From Roseococcus suduntuyensis (GTDB lineage Bacteria; Pseudomonadota; Alphaproteobacteria; Acetobacterales; Acetobacteraceae), in contig NZ_JACIDJ010000005.1 of assembly GCF_014196305.1 (NCBI RefSeq), positions 1 through 64,000 on the forward strand: DNA of 64,000 nt, written 5' to 3'. Position 1 is the first letter of the stretch; each line of letters starts with the position of its first letter. Shown in pieces: positions 36,719-44,005 of the stretch. Position numbers and translations under genes: made by a program. Under the pieces are notes generated by a model. It searched no databases and was not told where the DNA came from. It was given only the letters and a program-made list of their open reading frames with translations.

Positions 36719-37234
36719 ATGCTCCAGGACCGCATCGCCGTCCGGTTGACGCCGGAACCGCCCCCACCACCGCCCGAGCCCAGCGGCTTCCTGCACATGC
36801 TGCTGCCCAGGCACGGCCAGCGGCCGCTGGGCTTCGCCGGACGCCTGCTGTTCAGCGCCGGCAATCGCGGCACGGCGCCGCGCTGCTGGCACGAGGTGGC
36901 GGTCTATGAGCGGGAGGATGGCGGGCTGGTCGCCGCCATCCGCCAGGGCGCCCGCCTCGATGGCCTGGCCGAGCGCAGCTGGGCCTTCCCCTGCGAAACC
37001 CCGGAGGAGGCGCGCGCCGCCTTCGCCGCGCACGACCCCCTGCCGCCCCTGCCGCTGGACGCGCTGACCGACGCGCCCAATGCGGGGCACAACGCGGCCG
37101 CGCTGCTGGAGGCCGCCGCCGCCCAGCGTCGCCTGTGGCACGCCCTGCTGGAGGCCGTGCTCGGCCCCGCGCCCCATCCGCACCACACCCCCGCCGGCAC
37201 CGCGCCCGGCCCTGACCGAGGAGACCACCCGTGA
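36719..37234 (+). CDS. PYP-flanking WHE-family protein 2
   Basis: A 171-residue paralogue of the genes at 35828 and 37231. A proline-rich N terminus leads to RPLGFAGRLLFS, CWHEVAVYEREDGGLVAAIR, an EEARAAFAAHDP helix, and a C-terminal helix AAALLEAAAAQRRLWHALLE. This copy is the most diverged, with a proline- and histidine-rich tail. It starts five bases after the pyp stop and overlaps the next paralogue (GTGA), so all are on one message. Function unknown; candidate PYP partner. Confidence 0.72.
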   Translation: MLQDRIAVRLTPEPPPPPPEPSGFLHMLLPRHGQRPLGFAGRLLFSAGNRGTAPRCWHEVAVYEREDGGLVAAIRQGARLDGLAERSWAFPCETPEEARAAFAAHDPLPPLPLDALTDAPNAGHNAAALLEAAAAQRRLWHALLEAVLGPAPHPHHTPAGTAPGPDRGDHP

Positions 37235-37728
37235 ACGTCATGAACGTCTATGAGCCCGTGGGCGACCGCCCCACCATGCCCATCGCCGCCGATCCGCGGC
37301 TCTCGGCCCGTGTCTCGGGCGGGAGCATGTTCACCCTGCGAAAGTCGGGGGCGCGGCCCATCTCCTTCTCCGGCCGGCAGCTCGGCTTCCAGAGCAACTA
37401 CCGCATGGGCACGCCGCTCTGGCACGAGCTGAACCTCTACCAGACCGAGGATGGCCGCTTCGTCGCCGATATCCGCGTCTTCCAGAAGGGCGAGGGCGCG
37501 CGCGACCAGTTCCACGTGGCCGTGGTGGACAGCCTGGACGAGGCGCTGGCCTTCTTCGAGGGCTATGACCCGCGCATGGACCTGACGGCCGGTTTCTCGC
37601 TGGACGATCCCGACCTTTCGCCCGCCGAGCTGATCGTCCACGCCGCCAAGCTGAAATACGAGATCAACGAGACGGTGAACCAGTACAAGGCCGTGCTCTC
37701 GGCCTTCCTGCACGAGCTGAACGGCTGA
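37231..37728 (+). CDS. PYP-flanking WHE-family protein 3
   Basis: A 165-residue paralogue with the clearest family core: RPISFSGRQLGFQS, PLWHELNLYQTEDGRFVADIR, VFQKGEG, SLDEALAFFEGYDP, and a C-terminal amphipathic helix KLKYEINETVNQYKAVLSAF. The pattern of a beta-rich front half and helical tail is conserved across all three copies. It starts at GTG 37231 with a strong GAGGAG site. It is last in the PYP transcript, 27 bases before a textbook terminator. Confidence 0.75.
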   Translation: MNVMNVYEPVGDRPTMPIAADPRLSARVSGGSMFTLRKSGARPISFSGRQLGFQSNYRMGTPLWHELNLYQTEDGRFVADIRVFQKGEGARDQFHVAVVDSLDEALAFFEGYDPRMDLTAGFSLDDPDLSPAELIVHAAKLKYEINETVNQYKAVLSAFLHELNG

Positions 37729-37754
37729 CGCGGTCCGCATCGGCGCGCGCCTGG

Positions 37755-37784
37755 GGGCACCGGTTCGCCGGTGCCCTTTTTTTT
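37755..37784 (+). terminator. Rho-independent terminator of the PYP module
   Basis: GGGCACCGG (37755-37763) and CCGGTGCCC (37768-37776) form a perfect 9-bp stem on a TTCG tetraloop, followed by eight T residues. It separates the four-gene PYP transcript from the downstream gas vesicle assembly operon. Confidence 0.95.
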
Positions 37785-37799
37785 GGCCGGGCGTCAGCT

Positions 37800-37859
37800 T
37801 CACCGGCCGTTAAGGAGCCCGCTGCTAGGTCTTCTGCTAGCAGGACAGGACGTTCCGCC
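37800..37859 (+). promoter_or_regulatory. Putative promoter region of the gvp assembly operon
   Basis: The gap between the PYP terminator and the AbrB-like gene holds CCGTTAAGG (37807-37815). It shares GTTAAGG with the inverted repeat at 35718 and reads TTAACGG on the other strand. A nearby CTGCTAG direct repeat (37822-37828 and 37834-37840) runs into the palindrome CTGCTAGCAG. A common regulator for both rightward units is possible. AGGACAGGA precedes the start codon. Confidence 0.35.
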
Positions 37860-38576
37860 ATGGAGCTTGGCACCCGCCGAATCAGATCCGCCGGACATGG
37901 CACCGGCAGCGTGGAGGTGACCCTCCCGACCCGGTTCCGGGAATTGGTGGGCGTGCCGCTGCGCGTGCGCCTGCGCGATGGGCTGCGGCCCGAGATCGTG
38001 CTGCAACCCGAGATGCAGGCCGCGCATGCGGCGCTGGAGCGTCTCTGGACGGCGCTCGCGCAGGCCACGGGGCTGGTGGCGCCCCCAGCCTTCCCCGCGG
38101 CGGATTTCGTCTTCGCCCTCTTCGCCCCCTGCGAGGATGCGTCGGAGGCCCCCTTGCGCCCCGGGATCGCCTGGTCTGACGCGCAGGCGCTCGCCGGCGC
38201 CGCGCCGCATTCGCCGGTGGTGCTGGCGCGGCTGCTGCGGGCCTTGGGCGCGCGGCTCGCGGCGCCGCTGGGTGTCGCGTCGGCCCAGGCCTACGGCTTC
38301 GGCGCCGCCCTGGCCTTCGCCGCCACGGGCCAGGTCACCCGCGCCACCGAGCAGCAGGAATGCGACATCGCCGGCGCGGTGCTGGGGGCCGCGCCCGGCC
38401 TCGCCTTCAACGAGGCGGGCGAGGATGCCTGGGCACCGGCCCTCTGGGCCGCGCTGGCGCCGGGCTTCGCCCGCATCACCGACATTCACCGGCAATGGAC
38501 GGCGGAGCCCGCCCTGCTGGCCCGGTCGCGCGCCGCCTGGCGCCGCGGCGTCACCCTCGAACTCGGCGGAGCCTGA
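37860..38576 (+). CDS. Gas vesicle locus protein with AbrB-like N terminus
   Basis: A 238-residue protein. Residues 4-50 (RRIRSAGHGTGSVEVTLP, LRVRLRDGLRPEIVLQP) have the swapped-hairpin pattern of AbrB/SpoVT DNA-binding domains. The remaining helical part has no family I recognise. As first gene of the downstream gvp operon it may be a local regulator, or an assembly factor that uses the fold for oligomerisation. The ATG at 37860 has AGGACAGGA upstream. Confidence 0.65.
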   Translation: MELGTRRIRSAGHGTGSVEVTLPTRFRELVGVPLRVRLRDGLRPEIVLQPEMQAAHAALERLWTALAQATGLVAPPAFPAADFVFALFAPCEDASEAPLRPGIAWSDAQALAGAAPHSPVVLARLLRALGARLAAPLGVASAQAYGFGAALAFAATGQVTRATEQQECDIAGAVLGAAPGLAFNEAGEDAWAPALWAALAPGFARITDIHRQWTAEPALLARSRAAWRRGVTLELGGA

Positions 38577-38581
38577 GCGCC

Positions 38582-39607
38582 ATGTCCCTGCGTCCTTCCC
38601 CGCTTGCCCGGCCGCGTGCCGTCATGCCCCCGCCGCCGCCGCGTGATGCGCTCGAGAATGAGAGCGAGACGACGCTGCAACTGCGCGCGGGCGCGGAATT
38701 CGTCAGCACCGATGCCACCGAGGCCTTGGTGCAGCGCAGCCTGCGCTACCTCGAAGGTGGCTATCCCGTGCATTTCCGGGGGCCGGCGGGCAGCGGCAAG
38801 ACCACGCTGTCGCTGCACCTCGCCGAACGGCTGGAACGTCCGGTCGTGCTGCTGGTGGGCGATGACAGCTTCGACACGCGCCGCCTGGTGGGCGGCGAGA
38901 GCGGCACGCGAAGCCGCCGCGTCGTGGACCGCTACATCACCAGCGTGACCAAGGTGGAGAGCGAGAGCGAGCCCATGTGGCTCGACCGCGCGCTGACCGT
39001 CGCCTGCACCGAGGGCTGCACGCTGGTCTATGACGAGTTCAACCGCGCGCCGCCCGCCGCCAACAACGTGCTGCTGACGGTGCTGGAAGAACGCATGCTG
39101 GTGCTGCCCAAGGCCGGCCGCGGCGAGACCTACACGCGCGTGCATCCCGAATTCCGCGCCATCTTCACCTCCAACCCCGTGGACCATGTGGGCGCGCACG
39201 AGGCGCAGAACGCCCTGCTGGACCGCATGGTGACGCTCGACCTCGACGGCTTCGACCGCGGCACGGAGGTGGCCGTCACCGCCGCGCGCTCGGGCCTGCC
39301 TTTGGCCGATGCGGCGGCCATCGTGGACATGGTGCGCGACTTCCGCCGCTCCCGCGAATACACGCAGCGCCCCACGCTGCGCGCCAGCCTGATGATCGCG
39401 CGGATGACGGCGGTGCAGGGCCTCGCCGTCAGCGCCGATGACCCGGACTTCGTGCAGCTCTGCCTCGACCTTCTGGGCAGCCGCCTCAAGCCCGGGGTGG
39501 GCGGCCAGCCCGATGCGCGCCATCGGCAGATGCTCATCAAGCTCATCGAGCACTTCTGCCCGCCCACGACGACACGGCGCGATGCCCGCTTCGGGGGTGT
39601 GGCATGA
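38582..39607 (+). CDS. gvpN: Gas vesicle AAA+ ATPase GvpN
   Basis: A 341-residue AAA+ ATPase of the MoxR-like branch needed for gas vesicle enlargement. Walker A is RGPAGSGKTTLS, Walker B LVYDEFNRAPP, and the sensor region AIFTSNPVDHVG. An N-terminal extension (1-35) is proline-rich. The ATG at 38582 follows the previous stop by five bases, and its own stop overlaps the next gene (ATGA). Confidence 0.97.
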   Translation: MSLRPSPLARPRAVMPPPPPRDALENESETTLQLRAGAEFVSTDATEALVQRSLRYLEGGYPVHFRGPAGSGKTTLSLHLAERLERPVVLLVGDDSFDTRRLVGGESGTRSRRVVDRYITSVTKVESESEPMWLDRALTVACTEGCTLVYDEFNRAPPAANNVLLTVLEERMLVLPKAGRGETYTRVHPEFRAIFTSNPVDHVGAHEAQNALLDRMVTLDLDGFDRGTEVAVTAARSGLPLADAAAIVDMVRDFRRSREYTQRPTLRASLMIARMTAVQGLAVSADDPDFVQLCLDLLGSRLKPGVGGQPDARHRQMLIKLIEHFCPPTTTRRDARFGGVA

Positions 39608-39903
39608 GGCCCCGCCCGCTGCGCGTGAACGCGCGGCGCGGCACGCGCCTCGCCCGCCACGACACGCATGAATTCCGGCTGGAGGCGGTGGCCGCCGAAT
39701 TCGCGCTGAACGCGCAACGCCGCGCGCGGCTGACCCGCCAGATCGAATTGCTGGAACGCCAGCGCGCGGGGGCCATGAGCAGCCTCGCGCAGGTGGAGGC
39801 GCGCATGGTCGTCCTGCAGCGGCGCATGCGCGGCGCCGAGGACGCACCGGCCGTCCCCGCGCCCGCCCCCACGCACCGCCCCCGCATCATCCTCGAATAC
39901 TGA
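39604..39903 (+). CDS. Small basic coiled-coil protein of the gvp operon
   Basis: A 99-residue protein with a basic N terminus and one long predicted coiled coil (about 25-75), RQIELLERQRAGAMSSLAQV being the clearest heptad stretch. A proline-rich tail ends HRPRIILEY. I do not assign it to a known Gvp family. ATGA overlap with gvpN and position before gvpO argue that it is a genuine operon member, perhaps an assembly or cargo-binding factor. Confidence 0.65.
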   Translation: MRPRPLRVNARRGTRLARHDTHEFRLEAVAAEFALNAQRRARLTRQIELLERQRAGAMSSLAQVEARMVVLQRRMRGAEDAPAVPAPAPTHRPRIILEY

Positions 39904-39917
39904 CCCGGAGCACGCCC

Positions 39918-40172
39918 ATGGACCTCACCGAGATCATCGAGCGCACCAAGCGCGACATGGCGGCCATCACGGGGCTGCCGCCCGACACGGTCAGCCGCCT
40001 CGATCCGGGCGAGCATGGCTGGACCATCGGCATCGACATGATCGAGCACAAATCCATCCCGCGCACCCAGGACCTGATCGCGAGCTTCGAGGTGCTGCTC
40101 GACCATGAGGGCAAGATCCAGCGCTGGCGCCGCACGGGCCGCTTCCACCGCGCCCAGGGCGGGGAGGGCTGA
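39918..40172 (+). CDS. gvpO: Gas vesicle protein GvpO
   Basis: An 84-residue GvpO-family protein. The pattern GWTIGIDMIEHKSIPRTQDL, then ASFEVLLDHEGKIQRWRRTGRF matches the family (W-x-V/I-E, xRIPxTxDxxAxYEVxLD). GvpO is needed for gas vesicle formation, and in haloarchaea it affects gvp expression. The start at ATG 39918 has GGAGCACG upstream. gvpJ follows after three bases. Confidence 0.9.
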   Translation: MDLTEIIERTKRDMAAITGLPPDTVSRLDPGEHGWTIGIDMIEHKSIPRTQDLIASFEVLLDHEGKIQRWRRTGRFHRAQGGEG

Positions 40173-40175
40173 GCC

Positions 40176-40478
40176 ATGGCCATGCAGCATTCCGTGGCGG
40201 GCTCGGGCCTGGCTGACATCCTGGAGCGCATCCTGGACAAGGGCATCGTGGTGGCGGGCGACATCTCCGTCAGCCTGGTGGGCGTGGAGCTGCTGACGGT
40301 GCGGCTGCGCCTCGTCATCGCCTCGGTGGACCGCGCGCTGGAAATGGGCATCCGCTGGTGGGAGGCCGATGCGGCCTTGTCGCAGGATGCGGCGAAGCTG
40401 CGCGCGGAAAACGCGGCGCTGACCGAGCGGCTGGCGCGCCTCGAAGCGGCACTGCTGCCGGAGGGTGCGCGGCCATGA
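40176..40478 (+). CDS. gvpJ: Gas vesicle minor structural protein GvpJ
   Basis: A 100-residue GvpA-like protein. The shared core is LADILERILDKGIVVAGDIS and SLVGVELLTVRLRLVIASVD. The GDIS variant, the MGIRWWEAD segment after the core, and a C-terminal coiled coil point to GvpJ rather than the shell protein GvpA. GvpJ probably nucleates or caps the cone tip. Its stop overlaps the next ATG. Confidence 0.88.
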   Translation: MAMQHSVAGSGLADILERILDKGIVVAGDISVSLVGVELLTVRLRLVIASVDRALEMGIRWWEADAALSQDAAKLRAENAALTERLARLEAALLPEGARP

Positions 40479-40690
40479 GGCGGCCCGTCTCGCTCTCGCG
40501 CCGGCTTAGCGAACGCGCCCGCGCCGTCGTGCCGCAAGAAGTCGCGCAGGACCTCCCGCGCGTGGATGGCGATGCCCAGGCCAGCCTGATCATCGGCTAC
40601 TCGGTGCGGGTGGGCCTCGGGGACGGGACGGAGCACCGCCAGGACGCCACGCTGGAAATGCGGCTGCGGCGCGAGGAGGCCGGGGAATGA
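40475..40690 (+). CDS. Small unrecognised protein of the gvp operon
   Basis: A 71-residue protein. A basic N terminus (MRRPVSLSRRLSERAR) precedes a region likely to form beta strands (ASLIIGYSVRVGLGDG, TLEMRLRRE). No family recognised. ATGA overlaps on both sides (gvpJ stop and the next GvpF/L start) show it is translated as part of the operon. Confidence 0.6.
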   Translation: MRRPVSLSRRLSERARAVVPQEVAQDLPRVDGDAQASLIIGYSVRVGLGDGTEHRQDATLEMRLRREEAGE

Positions 40691-41442
40691 GCGCGGGCCT
40701 CTATATCTACGGCATCGCGCCGGGCGCGCTCTCGGCCGAGGGGCTGGGCCCCGGCCTTGCCGGCGGCCAGGTGACGGCGCTGCACGCCGCGGGCTTCACC
40801 GCGCTGCTGGGCGAGGCTCCGCCCGCGCCCATCGAGGCCACGCGCCGCTTCATGCTGGCCCACACCGCCGTGCTGGAACGCGCCATGCGCCTCTCCGACG
40901 TGCTGCCCATGCGCTTCGGCACCGTGGCGCCGGACGAGGCCGCGCTGCATCGCTGCCTCGTCGCCCACGCGCCCGCCTTCCGCGAGGCCCTGGAGGGCAT
41001 CGCGGGCCGCGTCGAACTCGGCGTGAAGGCGCAATGGCATGAGGGGCTGATCTGGCGCGAGATCGTGGAGGGCGATGCCGAACTCCGCGCCCTGCGCGAC
41101 CGGCTCAAGACCCGCCCCGCGCAGGAGACCTACTACGAGCGCATCGAACTCGGCCGCCGCGTGGAAGCCGCACTCGCCCGCCGGCGCGAGGCCGATGGCG
41201 CGGCCATCGCCGCCACCCTCGCCCCTTTGGCGGAGCGCGAGGTGGAACTCCGCAGCGTGGAAGAGGACATGATCCTCAGCCGCGCCTTCCTTGTGCGGCG
41301 CGAGGCGGAGTCCCAGTTCGACGCCGGCATGGAGGCGCTGGCCGAGCGCTTCGGCGAGCGTGTCACGTTCAAATATGTCGGCCCCGCTCCCCCGTACAAT
41401 TTCGTGACGCTGCGCGCCGATTGGCTGCGGGAGGCGGCATGA
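40687..41442 (+). CDS. GvpL/GvpF family protein (copy 1)
   Basis: A 251-residue gas vesicle assembly protein. Family hallmarks are GLYIYGI (4-10), LPMRFGTVAPDE (about 74-85), the central KAQWHEG strand, and the C-terminal FKYVGPAPPYNFV motif. GvpF/L proteins bind GvpA monomers and are needed for shell nucleation. F and L cannot be told apart here. Overlaps both neighbours by four bases. Confidence 0.95.
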   Translation: MSAGLYIYGIAPGALSAEGLGPGLAGGQVTALHAAGFTALLGEAPPAPIEATRRFMLAHTAVLERAMRLSDVLPMRFGTVAPDEAALHRCLVAHAPAFREALEGIAGRVELGVKAQWHEGLIWREIVEGDAELRALRDRLKTRPAQETYYERIELGRRVEAALARRREADGAAIAATLAPLAEREVELRSVEEDMILSRAFLVRREAESQFDAGMEALAERFGERVTFKYVGPAPPYNFVTLRADWLREAA

Positions 41443-41693
41443 GCATGCTCGGCACCCTGCTTGGCCTGCCCGTGATGGGCCCGCTGGGCGGCGTCTCCTG
41501 GATCGCGGGCAAGCTGCGCGAGGCGGTGATGGCCGAGGCGCTGGACCCCGCGCGCATCGAGGCGGGGCTGCGAAAGCTCGAAAAGCGGCTCGATGCCGGC
41601 GAAATCACCGAGGAGGAATATGACGTGGCCGAGGCCGAGCTGCTCGCGGAACTGCGCGCCATCCGCGCCGCCCTGGCGGAGGGCGCGCCATGA
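41439..41693 (+). CDS. gvpG: Gas vesicle protein GvpG
   Basis: An 84-residue helical protein matching GvpG: the hydrophobic LLGLPVMGPLGGVSWIAGKL N terminus, then the acidic coiled coil LRKLEKRLDAGEITEEEYDV. GvpG is a chaperone-like assembly factor that interacts with GvpF/L. The start at ATG 41439 overlaps the upstream stop (ATGA); its own stop overlaps the next gene. Confidence 0.93.
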   Translation: MSMLGTLLGLPVMGPLGGVSWIAGKLREAVMAEALDPARIEAGLRKLEKRLDAGEITEEEYDVAEAELLAELRAIRAALAEGAP

Positions 41694-42673
41694 CCCCGCA
41701 ACTGACCCTGCTGGGCGTGGCCGAGGCGGCCATGGCCCCCGCGCTGGAAGCCGCCCTGGCCGCCCTGCCTGGCCCGGCCTTGCGGCTGTGCCGGGTGGGT
41801 GGGCTGCTGGGCGTGGCGCAGAGCGCGCCGCGCACCGCCTTCCCGGCTGGCCGCAGCGCGATGTTCAAGCGCCTGCACGCCGTGCAACGGCGGCTGGAAA
41901 TCGCCTGCCAGGTGGGGCCCTTCCTGCCGGCGGATCCCGCTGCCGCCCTGTGTCCCGCCAGCGAGTTCGCGGCCTTGATCGAGGCCGCCGCACCGGCCCT
42001 CGGCGCCGCGCTGGCGCGCGAGGGCGGGCGCCACCAGTGGCAGGTCACGCTGCGCTGGGCGCCGGAGGCCATCCTGGCGGCGCGACGGGACGCGGTGCGC
42101 CGCCTCGCCGCCAGCGAGCGCCCGAAGGATGTGGCCGATGCCGTGGCCGCCATCCTGGCCGAGGCGCGGGCCGAGCGCGCCATGGCCCTGCGCGCCGCGC
42201 TGCTGCCCCTCGTGGTCGCCCTCTCGCCCGAGAATGTCTCGGGGGGCGAGGGCGAGACCTCGCTGACCATCCTCGTGCCCGCGGGGGGCGAGGCCGCCAT
42301 CGAGGCCGGGCTCGGCGCCATGCCGCCCGCGCTGACCCAGGGCATGTCCTGTGACCTGACGGGCCCGCTGCCGCCGCTTTCCTTCAGCGCCTTCCGCGTG
42401 GTGGAGGACGAGGCCGGCCGGCTCAACGGCGCCTGGCGCCTGCTGGGCCTGCCCGCCCGCGCCGATGGCAGGTCGCTCGCGCGGCGCTGGCGGGAGGTGG
42501 CGGGCACGCTGCATCCCGACCGTGCCGGCGGCAGCGCCACCGGCTTCGCCGCCGCCAGCGAGGCCCATCGGCTGCTGCGCGGCGCCCTGCCGGCGGATGG
42601 GCAGGGCCTTGCGCAACAGGATCTCGCCACCCGCGCCGCACGGCGCATCATCCTGCCGGAGCTCGCCGCATGA
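41690..42673 (+). CDS. GvpF/L-like protein fused to a C-terminal J domain
   Basis: A 327-residue two-part protein. Residues 1-235 look like a diverged GvpF/L fold (central SAMFKRLHAVQRRLEIACQV and HQWQVTLRW strands). Residues about 245-300 form a J domain: AWRLLGLPARADG, then RRWREVAGTLHPDRAGG with an intact HPD motif, and SEAHRLLRG. J domains stimulate Hsp70 ATPase, so this protein could deliver GvpA or the assembly complex to DnaK. Coupled at both ends by four-base overlaps. Confidence 0.85.
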   Translation: MTPQLTLLGVAEAAMAPALEAALAALPGPALRLCRVGGLLGVAQSAPRTAFPAGRSAMFKRLHAVQRRLEIACQVGPFLPADPAAALCPASEFAALIEAAAPALGAALAREGGRHQWQVTLRWAPEAILAARRDAVRRLAASERPKDVADAVAAILAEARAERAMALRAALLPLVVALSPENVSGGEGETSLTILVPAGGEAAIEAGLGAMPPALTQGMSCDLTGPLPPLSFSAFRVVEDEAGRLNGAWRLLGLPARADGRSLARRWREVAGTLHPDRAGGSATGFAAASEAHRLLRGALPADGQGLAQQDLATRAARRIILPELAA

Positions 42674-43425
42674 GCCTCGCCCTCTACGCCTATGCCGCGC
42701 TTCCCGCCGGCGTGCCCGTGCCGGATATGCCGGGGCTGGAGGGGGCGGGGCCGCTTGCCCTGGTCACGGAGGGCGCGGTGGTCGCCCTGGTCAGCCCCGT
42801 GCCCGCCGCCTGGTTCGCCGAGGGTGGGCTGGCCAGCGACCCGGAATGGGTCTCCCGCCAGGCGCTGCGGCACCATGCGGTGTGCGGCGTGCTGGCGGGC
42901 ACGGCCCTGCCGCTCGCCTTCGGCGCGGTGTTTTCCAGCGAGGCGCCGCTGCGGCTCTGGCTGGCCGAGCGCGCGGGCCCGCTCGCCACCGCCCTGACCC
43001 ACGCCCAGGGCTGCGCGGAATGGACGCTGCTGCTGCGCGAGGATACGCCGCGGCTGGAGGCCTGGCTCGCCGCCCATGACACGGAGCTCGCGCGGCTGAG
43101 CGGCGCGGCCGCGGTGGCCGGGCCCGGCACGCGCTTCCTGCTGGAGCGCCGGCTGGAACGCGCGCGGGAGGAGGCGCGGGCCCGCCATCTCGACGCCGCC
43201 GCCACCCGTCTCCAGGTCGCGCTGGCCGATCATGCGCGCGCGCTGATCCCCGCCCGCACCCGCGCCGGGATGCTGGGCGTCAATGTGCTGCTGCCCGGCG
43301 CCCCGCCCCCGTCGCTGGAGAACATGGCGAGCGAGCTGGACGCGACGGGTGTCTCCCTCACCCTCAGCGGCCCCTGGCCGCCCTATGCCTTCGCGCGGGA
43401 GGCGCTGGCCCATGCCCATGGCTGA
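42670..43425 (+). CDS. GvpL/GvpF family protein (copy 3)
   Basis: A 251-residue assembly protein with ALYAYAALPAG at the N terminus, LPLAFGAVFSSEAPLR in the middle, EWTLLLRED, and the closing LSGPWPPYAFA motif that corresponds to GPWPPYxF of the family. It is the third F/L-type gene in this operon; two are usual in bacteria. Overlaps the J-domain gene by four bases and the next gene by fourteen. Confidence 0.93.
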   Translation: MSLALYAYAALPAGVPVPDMPGLEGAGPLALVTEGAVVALVSPVPAAWFAEGGLASDPEWVSRQALRHHAVCGVLAGTALPLAFGAVFSSEAPLRLWLAERAGPLATALTHAQGCAEWTLLLREDTPRLEAWLAAHDTELARLSGAAAVAGPGTRFLLERRLERAREEARARHLDAAATRLQVALADHARALIPARTRAGMLGVNVLLPGAPPPSLENMASELDATGVSLTLSGPWPPYAFAREALAHAHG

Positions 43426-43660
43426 ACCGCGCGGGCTGGCGCCCCAGCCGCAGGCGCCCCAGCCGCAGGCGCTGGTGCCCCAGCCGCAGGCGTTGGTAGA
43501 CGTGCTGGACCGGCTGCTGGACACCGGCGTGGTGCTGGACGGCCAGCTCGTGATTTCCGTGGCGGGCGTGGACCTGGTCCATGTCGGGCTGCGGGCGCTG
43601 CTCGCCTCGGTCGAGACCGCCGCGCGCCTGGCGCAGGTTCGGCCGGAGACCCGGCCATGA
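43412..43660 (+). CDS. GvpA-like minor protein (GvpS/GvpM type)
   Basis: An 82-residue GvpA-family protein with LVDVLDRLLDTGVVLDGQLV and SVAGVDLVHVGLRALLASVE. It matches the GvpM/GvpS branch by the LDGQLVIS element and by its position between GvpF/L and gvpK. The N-terminal extension repeats APQPQ/VPQPQ four times, which is unusual. The start at ATG 43412 is preferred because GGAGG lies nine bases upstream; ATG 43418 is possible. Confidence 0.82.
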   Translation: MPMAEPRGLAPQPQAPQPQALVPQPQALVDVLDRLLDTGVVLDGQLVISVAGVDLVHVGLRALLASVETAARLAQVRPETRP

Positions 43661-43977
43661 TCGCCATGGCCGATGACGCCCAGCACGCGCTGGCCGCGGC
43701 CGCGGCCCCGGTGGCCATGCGGCTCGCCCTCGCCCCCGAGAACATGGAGCAGGACCTCTCGCGCCTCGTGCTGACGCTGGTGGAATTCCTCCGGCGGCTG
43801 CTGGAGGCGCAGGCGGTGCGGCGCATGGAAGGCGGCGGCCTGGACGCCGAGGAAGCCGAGCGCCTGGGCCTCGGCCTGATGCGCGCGCGCGAGGCGGTGG
43901 TGAGCCTCTGCGGCAAGCTCGGCATCGCGCCGGAAACCCTCAACCTCGATCTCGGCCCGCTCGGCCGGCTCATGTGA
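43657..43977 (+). CDS. gvpK: Gas vesicle protein GvpK
   Basis: A 106-residue helical protein. It shows the GvpK pattern NMEQDLSRLVLTLVEFLRRL, then LLEAQAVRRMEGGGL and the terminal LNLDLGPLGRLM. GvpK is required for assembly in several bacteria; its exact role is unresolved. The start at ATG 43657 overlaps the preceding stop (ATGA). ATG 43666 is a minor alternative. Confidence 0.92.
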   Translation: MIAMADDAQHALAAAAAPVAMRLALAPENMEQDLSRLVLTLVEFLRRLLEAQAVRRMEGGGLDAEEAERLGLGLMRAREAVVSLCGKLGIAPETLNLDLGPLGRLM

Positions 43978-44005
43978 TCCGCGCCCGCGCGGAAAGGAGG
44001 ACATG

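Noticed and set aside
40176-40478. A second major shell gene gvpA
   Set aside because: The VAGDIS variant, the WWEAD segment after the core and the coiled-coil tail fit GvpJ better than GvpA.
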